A model generated the notes under the pieces. The model saw nothing but the letters and a program-made list of their open reading frames with translations. It was not told the origin of the DNA and searched no databases. Shown one piece after another: positions 54,773 to 62,957 of a DNA stretch of 64,000 nt. Source of the stretch: an uncultured bacterium (GTDB lineage Bacteria > Bacillota_I > Bacilli_A > RFN20 > CAG-826); the NCBI GenBank assembly GCA_949285665.1, contig CASDYC010000001.1:163738-227737 (forward strand), given 5' to 3'. Numbering within the stretch: the first letter of the stretch is position 1; every line of letters starts with the position of its first letter. Both the position numbers and the translations under genes were made by a program.

Positions 54773-55010
54773 TATTATCCTTATAGTCGTTAATTTCTTT
54801 TGCTATTTTTTCATCATCAACTTTAACAAGTAATTTATCTAATTCATCTTTAGCTACTTGTTTATCATCAATTTTTACTTTTTCTTTTTTTCTATCAATA
54901 ATTAATTTTTTAATAGTAAAACCTAATAAACATAAAAATCCAAAAATTAAAATAATCCACAAAATAATAAAACCTGGATTAGATAAATCAACACTTAAAA
55001 AATTAATCAT
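54759..55010 (-). CDS. Unknown small single-TM protein
   Basis: 83 residues: one N-terminal TM helix (GFIILWIILIFGFLCLLGF) and a charged Lys/Asp/Glu cytoplasmic tail, possibly coiled. ATG 55010 has a GAGGGGG SD, mostly inside the upstream gene's end. It lies between the Fic-like gene and hemW with overlaps on both sides. No function assigned. Confidence 0.6.
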   Translation of the reverse strand: MINFLSVDLSNPGFIILWIILIFGFLCLLGFTIKKLIIDRKKEKVKIDDKQVAKDELDKLLVKVDDEKIAKEINDYKDNSDEN

Positions 55011-55018
55011 TTTCCCCC

Positions 55019-56437
55019 TCACTTTCTTTTAATTGGCGTATATAAAAACTTATTTTTATATGGTTCTTTAGAATAATAACCTTCAGCAACCAATTTATCC
55101 ATAGAAGATCTTGCTGTTTCGTAAGCACAGCAAATAAAATCTTTATATGATTTAATTGTATAATGCATTCCTAAAGTGCAGTGATTAGCATAAAAATAAG
55201 CCTGTGATTGACTAATGTTTGGATTTGATTCAACAAGATGTCTTTCAAGTTTTAATGCTTCTTCTTCACTTAATCCAGAACTAACATTAGTTAAAGCAAT
55301 TTGTTGAGTATAATTTAAAACATTATTTTCGGCAACTTTTCTTTTCTTTAAAGCATCAGAAATTTCGTCAACATTATTCATTTTTGCTAAATTTTCATCA
55401 ACAACAAAATTGTCATCGTTATTTTTTACTTCATCATTATCTTCAATTTGATAATATTCTTCTTTAACTTCTTTAGCTTCAAATTTAATAATTTCATCTA
55501 ATAAAAATTGCAATTCAGTACTTAATTGATCTAAAAATTTATCAAAATAATATGTAAAATCAATTGTTTTCTGTACTTCGAAACATGCGTTAGTTAAAAT
55601 TTGATTATTGATTAATAAATTTTCAAAACAAATTAATGCTGCGCCATTTTCAATATCAGAATTCAAAGTAATATATTTTAATAATAATGACGCAATTTCT
55701 TCCCCATATGAACTAAATGGCTTTAAATATTGAATATAAAAAGATGTCACAGCTAATTTTACTATAAAATCAAAATCATCATTCATTTCTAAAAATTCAA
55801 ATAAATTTTTCATTAATGAAGGGACCATACTTACAGGACATTCTTCGTAAATTCCGTCATAAGCATTTCTTGAATTATTCAATAACATCTGCTTTTTGAA
55901 AATAGAATCTTTTTCATCATTAGAATTATTTAAAGATTTACAAACATCATATAAATAATTTGTTAAGTTATCTAAATTAGATTCAGAAACACTATTTGAT
56001 AAATTATTTATTAAAAAAGAATATTCTTGTAAAAAAATACAAGACGGATCAATACTTGTTTGTTGGCTTGTAACTATTCGCTTTAATAGATCATCAGATG
56101 CATCTATCATTAATGATTTACTTACTATTTTTAAATTTCTAGTTAAAATATTGTTTTTAAATTCATTCTTAGCTATTGAATTTGACATTTTTAAATATTT
56201 TACTGAAAATCTATTTATTTTTTTGGTAGCTTCAGCTAATTTTTTATTTATAAATGGACAACAACATAAAAATAATTTATCACCGTTAATAGTTGTTAAA
56301 GGTATAGTTTGGGCGAAATTACTTCGATAACTTAAAATTTGATTCCACAAAGAATCAATCATTGCTAAATTTAATGCTTCTCGTACTTGTTTTTTTGTAG
56401 CGTACATTTCATTAGTAAATTTACCCAAATCTGTCAT
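55019..56437 (-). CDS. Degenerate Fic-domain protein with C-terminal wHTH
   Basis: 472 residues. The middle matches the layout of Fic AMP-transferases: a CPVSMVPSLMKNLFEFLE helix pair, then DFIVKLAVTSFYIQYLKPF. Where active Fic proteins have HPFxxGNGRxxR, this one has KPFSSYGEEIAS (residues about 239-250): the catalytic His is Lys and the GNGR loop is lost. The C-terminus (about 425-472) resembles the winged helix of many Fic proteins (YTIKSYKDFICCAYETARSS in part). Start ATG behind GAGGAT. Probably a non-catalytic Fic-fold DNA-binding or scaffold protein. The fold call is by pattern; lineage specificity is inferred. Confidence 0.65.
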   Translation of the reverse strand: MTDLGKFTNEMYATKKQVREALNLAMIDSLWNQILSYRSNFAQTIPLTTINGDKLFLCCCPFINKKLAEATKKINRFSVKYLKMSNSIAKNEFKNNILTRNLKIVSKSLMIDASDDLLKRIVTSQQTSIDPSCIFLQEYSFLINNLSNSVSESNLDNLTNYLYDVCKSLNNSNDEKDSIFKKQMLLNNSRNAYDGIYEECPVSMVPSLMKNLFEFLEMNDDFDFIVKLAVTSFYIQYLKPFSSYGEEIASLLLKYITLNSDIENGAALICFENLLINNQILTNACFEVQKTIDFTYYFDKFLDQLSTELQFLLDEIIKFEAKEVKEEYYQIEDNDEVKNNDDNFVVDENLAKMNNVDEISDALKKRKVAENNVLNYTQQIALTNVSSGLSEEEALKLERHLVESNPNISQSQAYFYANHCTLGMHYTIKSYKDFICCAYETARSSMDKLVAEGYYSKEPYKNKFLYTPIKRK

Positions 56438-56462
56438 AATAATATCCTCACAAACTTTTAAT

Positions 56463-56491
56463 ATTATAAGAAAAAAATAATAAAAAGTAAA
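56463..56491 (-). promoter_or_regulatory. Putative promoter of Fic-like/hemW unit
   Basis: On the - strand TTTACT (56491-56486), 17-bp spacer, TATAAT (56468-56463), with an SD GAGGAT before ATG 56437. The -35 abuts a periodic TAG array. Confidence 0.55.
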
Positions 56492-56524
56492 TATTTAGTA
56501 GTTTTTTAGTAGTTATTTAGTGTT
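56492..56524. repeat. 11-bp phased TAG array 6 (lepA 3' end)
   Basis: TAG at 56496, 56507 and 56518 at exact 11-bp steps (units tattTAGtagt, ttttTAGtagt, tattTAGtgtt); an imperfect AAGTA one step earlier. It spans the lepA stop codon (56513-56515) and sits immediately upstream of the Fic-like promoter. TAG is on the + strand, antisense to lepA, unlike most other copies. Confidence 0.75.
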
Positions 56525-58333
56525 TTCATCATCATCGATTGATAAAATTGACATAAAAGCTTCTTGTGGTATATCAACATTACCTATTGATTTCATCCTC
56601 TTTTTACCTTCTTTTTGCTTTTCTAATAACTTCTTCTTTCTGGTAATATCGCCACCATAACACTTAGATAAAACATCTTTTCTTAATGCTTTAATATCAG
56701 CTCTAGCTATAGCCTTATTATTAATGCAAGCTTGAACTGGTATTTCAAATAATTGTCTAGGTATTACATTCTTTAATTTTTGTACAATTGCTAACCCTCT
56801 TTTATACGCACTTGGTTTATACACTATCGTGCTTAAAGCATCAATAATATGACCATTAAGTAAAATGTCCATTTTTGTTAAATTTGAAACTTTATATTCA
56901 GCAAATTGATAATCTAATGAGGCATAACCTTTTGTATAACTTTTTAATTTATCAAAAAAATTAAAAATAATTTCGCTTAAAGGAATTTCATATTTTATTA
57001 TCATTCTTGTAGCATCAAAATACTCCATTGAAGTATAAATCCCTCGTTTATCTTGACATAATTTCATAACGTCACCGACATAACTTTCAGGTGTCATAAT
57101 TGATGCATTAACATATGGCTCCTCAATACTTTTTATTTTAGTTAAATCTGGCATTGAAGCAGGATTATCTATTTCAATTGTTGTTCCATCAGTGAGATTT
57201 ACTTTATAAATAACACTTGGGGCAGTTAAAATTAAATCCAAATTATATTCTCTTTCAAGTCTTTCTTGAACAACATCCATGTGTAACAAACCTAAAAACC
57301 CACATCTAAAACCAAATCCTAGTGCTTGAGAATTTTCAGGCTCAAATTCCAAGGCAGAGTCATTTAAAGATAATTTTTCAAGTGCTTCTTTTAAGTCTTC
57401 ATATTTTTTTGTATCAACAGGATATAATCCACAATATACCATTGGATTTAATTTTCTATATCCTTCCAATGGTTTATCACATGGATTGTTAGCTAAAGTT
57501 ACCGTATCACCAACAAAAACATCCTTGATATCTTTAATTTGAGCACATAAATAGCCTACTTCACCAACGCTTAATACATCAGTTTGATTTTCATTAGGAG
57601 TTCTTATTCCGGCTTCAGTTACTTGATATTTTAAACCATTAGCCATAAATAAAATTTCATCGCCAACTTTAACACTTCCATCAAAAATTCTTATTAAAAT
57701 TACTACTCCTCTATACGAATCATAATAACTATCAAAAATTAAAGCTTTTAATTGCTTGTTATTATCTCCACTTGGTTCTGGAATTTTAGCAACGACTTCT
57801 TCTAAAACATCTCGAACACCTTCTCCTGTTTTAGAACTTACTAATAAAACATCGTTTGGATTTAATCCAATTTTATGTTCAATATCATCTAAACATAAAC
57901 TAATATCTGCACTTGGTAAATCTATTTTATTAATTACTGGTAAAATTACTAAATTATTATCAACTGCTAAATAAACATTAGCGAGCGTTTGAGCTTCTAC
58001 TCCTTGGGTAGCGTCAATCAATAAAATACAACCTTCGCAAGCCGCCAATGATCTTGATACTTCGTATGTGAAATCAACATGCCCTGGAGTATCAATTAAA
58101 TTAAACATATAATCTTCACCATTTTTTGCTTTGTATTTTACAGTAACGGCATTTAATTTAATTGTTATTCCTCTTTCTCTTTCTAAGTCCATATTATCTA
58201 AAAATTGAGATTTCATTTCTCTTTTTTCAACAGTTTCAGTCAATTCTAAAACACGATCAGCAAACGTAGATTTACCATGATCTATATGAGCTATAATTGA
58301 GAAATTTCTAATTAATTTTTTACTTTTTTTCAT
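56513..58333 (-). CDS. lepA: Elongation factor 4 (LepA)
   Basis: Translational GTPase that back-translocates ribosomes and helps 30S biogenesis. G1 [10 protein letters not shown]2 near [12 protein letters not shown]3 [13 protein letters not shown]4 NKIDLP, plus the LepA-specific C-terminal domain with GYASLDYQ and the end region. ATG 58333 chosen (606 residues); TTG 58342 is the only longer option. Starts within the helicase 3' end. Confidence 0.97.
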   Translation of the reverse strand: MKKSKKLIRNFSIIAHIDHGKSTFADRVLELTETVEKREMKSQFLDNMDLERERGITIKLNAVTVKYKAKNGEDYMFNLIDTPGHVDFTYEVSRSLAACEGCILLIDATQGVEAQTLANVYLAVDNNLVILPVINKIDLPSADISLCLDDIEHKIGLNPNDVLLVSSKTGEGVRDVLEEVVAKIPEPSGDNNKQLKALIFDSYYDSYRGVVILIRIFDGSVKVGDEILFMANGLKYQVTEAGIRTPNENQTDVLSVGEVGYLCAQIKDIKDVFVGDTVTLANNPCDKPLEGYRKLNPMVYCGLYPVDTKKYEDLKEALEKLSLNDSALEFEPENSQALGFGFRCGFLGLLHMDVVQERLEREYNLDLILTAPSVIYKVNLTDGTTIEIDNPASMPDLTKIKSIEEPYVNASIMTPESYVGDVMKLCQDKRGIYTSMEYFDATRMIIKYEIPLSEIIFNFFDKLKSYTKGYASLDYQFAEYKVSNLTKMDILLNGHIIDALSTIVYKPSAYKRGLAIVQKLKNVIPRQLFEIPVQACINNKAIARADIKALRKDVLSKCYGGDITRKKKLLEKQKEGKKRMKSIGNVDIPQEAFMSILSIDDDENTK

Positions 58334-60674
58334 AATCAGCAATTAATATTTTATTATAAAATTTATCAAACTCGCAATTTAAAGTTTTAATATCTTCAAT
58401 TTTAGAAATATCATTTGAAATTTTTGTTAATAAATCTTTATAAATTTTTTGATTATATCTTTTATCAATAAGTAAAACTATGCCTTTATCATCTTCTTTT
58501 CGAATGATTCTTCCTATTGCTTGAGTGATGTTTTTGATCCCAGGATAAACATATGAATAATTAAAACCGTCATCTTCATAATAATTTGATATTAATTTAT
58601 TAAATACATTAAATTGAGGAAATCCAATTCCAATAATACAAACCCCAAATAAGGAATTATTTAAAATATTTAAACTTTCTGAGAAAATACCACCCAAAAC
58701 AGCCAAACATACGATATTTTTTTGATTTTTTGAATTTAATTTGGTTATAAAATTATTTTTTTCATCACTTGACATGTTTTTATCTTGAACAATTAATTCA
58801 TAATTTGCACTCTTAATTAAATCGCAAATTTTATTTAAATATTCATATGACGGACAAAAAATTAAATAATTTCCTGTATATAAATTACAAAAATTTTTAA
58901 TATATTTAGATATTTCTTTGATTGATTTTTCTCTATCTTTATATAATAAAGAATAATTCGTATTAACGAAAATTTTTAAATTATCTTTATTAAACGGTGA
59001 TTTATAATCTTTATAAAATATATCATCATCTTTATAGAATATTTTTTTATAATACTCCAAAGGATTTAATGTTGCTGAAAAAAGACAACTTGATGAAAAA
59101 TTTTTTAACTTATCGTAAATAAAATCGCTTGAATCTAGACAATAGATCGAAAATTCTTTTTTATTTTTATTATAAATAATCGCAAATCTATCGTCTATAA
59201 AATCTAGAATAGCTAAAAATCTTTCTATATCAACACTTATTGATTCAAAATAATTCCATTTATTTTTTATAAATTGATTTCTTAATTTTAAATAACTTTC
59301 ATAAAAATCGTTTAGTTTTTTTATAAAACCTTCCGAAATAGAACTTAATTTAAAAATGTCTTTTTCTATTTCTTTGCCTGAATAACAATTATATTCTTTG
59401 ACTAGTTCAATTATATTTTTAAAATCATTTTTAAATTTTTTAATACCTTTGATTCCTTTTATATTTAATTTGTTATAACAATTTTCAAGAGAAAAAGCAT
59501 TAAAAGATGAAGAATAGCTATTTCTAACTCTTGAAATCAAATTGTGACACTCATCAATTAAAATTGCAGAATCCTTAAAAATTTCATCTTTAAAATTAAA
59601 TAAAACGAAAGGATCAAAAATATAATTATAATCACAAATAACAATTTTACAGTAACTAGAAATATCAAATTGTAATTGATAAGGACAAACTACATTTTCC
59701 ATAGAAATTTTCTTAATTTCATCATAATCGTATACCGGAATATTAGATGTTAAGAGTTGTTTTAAAACATAATTTTCTTTTAAATAAAAAGATTTTGCAT
59801 ACTTACAATATTTAGGATCGCATATAATTTCGTCATTAACACAACACTTCTCTTTGCCAGTGATTACTGATACTTTTATGTTAGCGTCAATCCCATTAAT
59901 TTCTTTTAAAGTATTTATAATAATTTCTTTTCCAGAGTCTTTTGCAGTTAAATAAAATATTTTCTGAAATTTTTCTGTATTTTTTAAATAAGGAAATAAT
60001 GCAGATATTGTTTTCCCAATTCCTGTTGGGGCTTCTATTAAAATATTTTTGCCATCTGAAATACAATTTGTTATATCATCTATTAATTCTTTTTGATATT
60101 TTCTATATTCAATATGTGGAAATTCTAAATTTTTTAAAAAATTGTTGGTTTTAGAATTTATTAAAATAACTAAATTAGAAAAAGAAAGATATTCACCTAA
60201 CAAAAATTCAAAATATTGTTTTAAATCAAAATAACTATATGAAAAATTATAAACTTTGAAATCATTATTAAGTTGTGAAATATAAATTAAATTAATATCT
60301 ATTTTTTCTAGTTTTGTTAAAAATAGATACATGAAACCATAAACTTTTGCTTGCCCTAAATGCCATTCAATGTTTTCGTTATAAAATTTTTCGATATCAG
60401 TATTTGTTGATTTTATTTCTTCAATGATTGGTTTGTCATTATCAAAATATAATCCGTCTGCTCTTCCTTCAAGTTCTATATCAAAATTTTGAAATTCATA
60501 ATTTATTTTTAAATAATATTCAGGAAAATAATTATCACCTTTGTTTTTTTGATAGATTTTATGAATCAGTTGCCCTTTTTGCATTGTTTCATAATTAAAA
60601 ACAGAAGTATTAATATCGCCATTTCTTAATACAAAATCAACTAAATCGTGAACAGATATTTTAGTTTTTATCAT
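58320..60674 (-). CDS. PD-(D/E)XK nuclease / Rad3-family helicase fusion
   Basis: 784 residues. N-terminal RecB/Cas4-like nuclease: H38 (LIHKIY), D73 (GRADGL), E86-x-K88 (EEIKS) and Q108...Y112 (GQAKVYG) are all present. From about residue 205: helicase of the XPD/DinG type with Walker [10 protein letters not shown], iron-sulfur cysteines in [22 protein letters not shown] box DECHN, and C-terminal motifs IGIGFPQF and [13 protein letters not shown]. Likely a DNA repair enzyme working on flaps or branched DNA; nuclease-bearing DinG-like proteins are known in Bacillota. Overlaps fmt and lepA by a few bases. Confidence 0.87.
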   Translation of the reverse strand: MIKTKISVHDLVDFVLRNGDINTSVFNYETMQKGQLIHKIYQKNKGDNYFPEYYLKINYEFQNFDIELEGRADGLYFDNDKPIIEEIKSTNTDIEKFYNENIEWHLGQAKVYGFMYLFLTKLEKIDINLIYISQLNNDFKVYNFSYSYFDLKQYFEFLLGEYLSFSNLVILINSKTNNFLKNLEFPHIEYRKYQKELIDDITNCISDGKNILIEAPTGIGKTISALFPYLKNTEKFQKIFYLTAKDSGKEIIINTLKEINGIDANIKVSVITGKEKCCVNDEIICDPKYCKYAKSFYLKENYVLKQLLTSNIPVYDYDEIKKISMENVVCPYQLQFDISSYCKIVICDYNYIFDPFVLFNFKDEIFKDSAILIDECHNLISRVRNSYSSSFNAFSLENCYNKLNIKGIKGIKKFKNDFKNIIELVKEYNCYSGKEIEKDIFKLSSISEGFIKKLNDFYESYLKLRNQFIKNKWNYFESISVDIERFLAILDFIDDRFAIIYNKNKKEFSIYCLDSSDFIYDKLKNFSSSCLFSATLNPLEYYKKIFYKDDDIFYKDYKSPFNKDNLKIFVNTNYSLLYKDREKSIKEISKYIKNFCNLYTGNYLIFCPSYEYLNKICDLIKSANYELIVQDKNMSSDEKNNFITKLNSKNQKNIVCLAVLGGIFSESLNILNNSLFGVCIIGIGFPQFNVFNKLISNYYEDDGFNYSYVYPGIKNITQAIGRIIRKEDDKGIVLLIDKRYNQKIYKDLLTKISNDISKIEDIKTLNCEFDKFYNKILIADYEKK

Positions 60675-61615
60675 TTTAAAACAATATCCGAGATATGATT
60701 GCCATTAAGAAAACTGGATCCATCCATTATTTTTTTACCTTCTAATTGAACTTTCAACAAGATAATGGATCCATCTAACAATTGTAAACACAACTTATTT
60801 TTAGGCTCAACGAATAGAGAACCAACTTGATATTTTTGTTCGTTATTTAATTTTTTTGCTTGTAAAATTTTAAATTTCTTATCATTAAAATATAAAAAAC
60901 CACCTGGAACTAAACTAAGACCTCGAATTTTATTTAGAAAATCATTCATTTTTAAATCAAGACTTAATTTTTCATCTTCTTTTGTTATCTTACTTGTAAA
61001 TGTTGCTTCATATTCATTTTGTTTAACTGGAATTAACTCATTACTTAGGTATTTATCTATATTTTCTAATAATAAATCAGATGCACATTTTTCCATTTTT
61101 TCTTCAAGAGAAGTATAATTATCATCATTTGAAATTGTTACTATTTTTTTAGCATACATATCGCCAGCATCCATCTTTTTGACCATTTTCATTAAAGTGA
61201 AGCCGGTCTCTTTCAAACCTAAAAATAACGCATATTGAATTGGTGCCGCGCCTCTTAATTTAGGTAAAATAGAACCATGTAAATTTATACTTCCATATTT
61301 TGGTATATTTAAAATATCTTCAGGTACTATTTTTCCATAAGCAATTGTAATTATTAATTCTGGTGATATGTTTTTAAAATCATTAATATTTTCTTTTAAT
61401 GAATCAAATTGATAAACAGGTATATTATATTTTTTTCCAACCTTTTTAGTTTCTGTTTCTAATAAATTTCCTTTTCTATCTTTTTCTTTATCAGGTTGAG
61501 ATACTATTCCAATGACGTTATATCCAGCCAAAATTAAATTTTCCAAAACATAAGCAGACATTTTTGGCGTTCCAAGAAATAATATTTTAATTTTTTTGCA
61601 ATCATTTTTAGTCAT
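60671..61615 (-). CDS. fmt: Methionyl-tRNA formyltransferase
   Basis: Formylates initiator Met-tRNA. Active-site signature INLHGSILPKLRGAAPI is present, with the start FLGTPKMSAYVLENL and YDHPFN-type C-terminus region. Also the family-typical LTEEDEKLS-like KEDEKLSLDL. 314 residues. The ATG is 6 nt from a TAAAAT -10 box with no SD. Overlaps the nuclease-helicase by 4 nt. Confidence 0.96.
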   Translation of the reverse strand: MTKNDCKKIKILFLGTPKMSAYVLENLILAGYNVIGIVSQPDKEKDRKGNLLETETKKVGKKYNIPVYQFDSLKENINDFKNISPELIITIAYGKIVPEDILNIPKYGSINLHGSILPKLRGAAPIQYALFLGLKETGFTLMKMVKKMDAGDMYAKKIVTISNDDNYTSLEEKMEKCASDLLLENIDKYLSNELIPVKQNEYEATFTSKITKEDEKLSLDLKMNDFLNKIRGLSLVPGGFLYFNDKKFKILQAKKLNNEQKYQVGSLFVEPKNKLCLQLLDGSIILLKVQLEGKKIMDGSSFLNGNHISDIVLK

Positions 61616-61621
61616 GCATAT

Positions 61622-61650
61622 ATTTTACAAAAACGCTTTTTAAATAACAA
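61622..61650 (-). promoter_or_regulatory. Promoter of fmt operon, leaderless
   Basis: On the - strand TTGTTA (61650-61645), 17-bp spacer, TAAAAT (61627-61622), 6 nt before the fmt ATG. Its -35 lies back to back with the rpsT -35. Confidence 0.65.
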
Positions 61651-61679
61651 TTGCAAAACTATATAATTTTAGGTATGAT
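61651..61679 (+). promoter_or_regulatory. Promoter of rpsT
   Basis: TTGCAA (61651-61656), 17-bp spacer, TATGAT (61674-61679), followed by a leader with AAAGGAGAGAG before the ATG at 61711. Confidence 0.8.
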
Positions 61680-61710
61680 ATTAAGCGTACAAAAAAAGGA
61701 GAGAGAGTAA

Positions 61711-61974
61711 ATGGCAAACATTAAATCACAAAAGAAAAGAAACATTACAAATAAAAAAGCAAATTTACGAAATAGTTCTTTTAAATCAAAAGTCAGAACT
61801 GCTATTAAAAAGGTAGAAGCTGATGTTTCTACTAACGATAAAGTTAATGCGGTCAAAGATTTAAATCTTGCAATATCTTTATTAGATAAAGCTGTTGTTA
61901 AAGGTGTTTGGCACCACAAAACAGTTGCTAGAGAAAAATCAAGATTACAATTAAAAGTTAACGAAATGAAATAA
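61711..61974 (+). CDS. rpsT: 30S ribosomal protein S20
   Basis: 87-residue S20: starts MANIKSQKKRNITNKKANLRN, with the family's DLNLAISLLDKAVVKGVWHHKTVAREKSRL in parts. Strong SD. A single-gene transcript closed by a terminator; divergent from fmt and convergent with holA. Confidence 0.97.
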   Translation: MANIKSQKKRNITNKKANLRNSSFKSKVRTAIKKVEADVSTNDKVNAVKDLNLAISLLDKAVVKGVWHHKTVAREKSRLQLKVNEMK

Positions 61975-61978
61975 TACA

Positions 61979-62007
61979 AATAACATCCATTGCGGATGTT
62001 ATTTTTT
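61979..62007 (+). terminator. Terminator of rpsT
   Basis: Stem AATAACATCC (61979-61988) with GGATGTTATT (61994-62003), loop attgc, then a T-run. It reaches the holA stop codon from the other strand. Confidence 0.9.
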
Positions 62008-62939
62008 TAAAAATTTAATAAAAATAATTCAAATGCAGTGTTTTTATTTAATAAACCGGATTTAATTTTGCTATCAATCTCATATAACAAATTACAAGAA
62101 TTATAAATTCTATCTATACCGATTTTTTTTAAATTTTTTAATGTAACATAAACTCTCTTATCATTAGATTTTAAAGTTTTAGCAATTTCTAAATTACTTT
62201 TCTTTTCAATATTACTCAAATAATATACTTGTTGATAAAAAACTAATTGCGTAACAATTGAAGAAATTAAAACTACTGTCTCGTAATTTTGTTTTAATAA
62301 ATTATTATATTTTTTTAATGCCATTATTTTGTTATTATTCATTAAATAATTTAATACCAAAAAAGAATTTTCCTCTAAAGGTTCGCTAACTAAAATTTTT
62401 ATATCATTTAATTTTATTTTATTTGAATAATTAATCAACTTATTGAATTCGTTTTCAAATTTTGTTAAATCTTTATCAACGCGTACAATCAATTCTTCAA
62501 TAGCATCTTCTGTTATATCAATATTTTCTTTATTAAATCTCTGTTTAATGTATTTCCGCCAGTCATCATCAGATAATTGTAGATTTTCATAAATTTCTCC
62601 ATTTTCATAAACCTTTTTATAAATTTTGTTGTGAGAAATTTTCTTGTTTAAAACAATTAAAATAATGTCGTTATCGTTACAATTAAATAAATATGAAATA
62701 AGTTCACTACTTTTTTTGTTCTTTTCTAATTCTTCATCAGTTTTTAATAAAAGATCAAAATTTTTTAACTCTATTAATTTTTTTTGTTCAAATAAAGAAT
62801 AACTTGAAATTGATTTAATAATAGAATTTAAATCATCTTCTTTAAAATCAAAATATTCTATTTCATTATATTTTTTTTCAATTTTTTTAATTGTTCTATT
62901 AACTAGAAATTCTTGTTCGCCAAATACAATATAAAACAT
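62007..62939 (-). CDS. holA: DNA polymerase III subunit delta
   Basis: Clamp-loader subunit opening the beta clamp. N-terminal YIVFGEQEFLVNRTI, FSLFEQKKLIELKNF-like segment (SYSLFEQKKLIELK), and the helical middle and end (VLNYLMNNNKIMALKKYNNLL in part, EIDSKIKSGLLN) fit HolA. 310 residues. Position between comEC and rpsT is conserved. Start is 6 nt from an extended -10 without SD. Confidence 0.9.
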   Translation of the reverse strand: MFYIVFGEQEFLVNRTIKKIEKKYNEIEYFDFKEDDLNSIIKSISSYSLFEQKKLIELKNFDLLLKTDEELEKNKKSSELISYLFNCNDNDIILIVLNKKISHNKIYKKVYENGEIYENLQLSDDDWRKYIKQRFNKENIDITEDAIEELIVRVDKDLTKFENEFNKLINYSNKIKLNDIKILVSEPLEENSFLVLNYLMNNNKIMALKKYNNLLKQNYETVVLISSIVTQLVFYQQVYYLSNIEKKSNLEIAKTLKSNDKRVYVTLKNLKKIGIDRIYNSCNLLYEIDSKIKSGLLNKNTAFELFLLNF

Positions 62940-62945
62940 GAATTT

Positions 62946-62954
62946 ATTTTATCA
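62946..62954 (-). promoter_or_regulatory. Extended -10 of holA, leaderless
   Basis: On the - strand TGATAAAAT, the same 9-mer as at ispH, ends 6 nt before the holA ATG; no SD. It lies just before the comEC stop region. Confidence 0.5.
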
Positions 62955-62957
62955 TAT

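Noticed and set aside
61659..61979. 106-residue open frame antisense to rpsT
   Set aside because: Mirror of the highly conserved rpsT gene and its terminator; no independent evidence.
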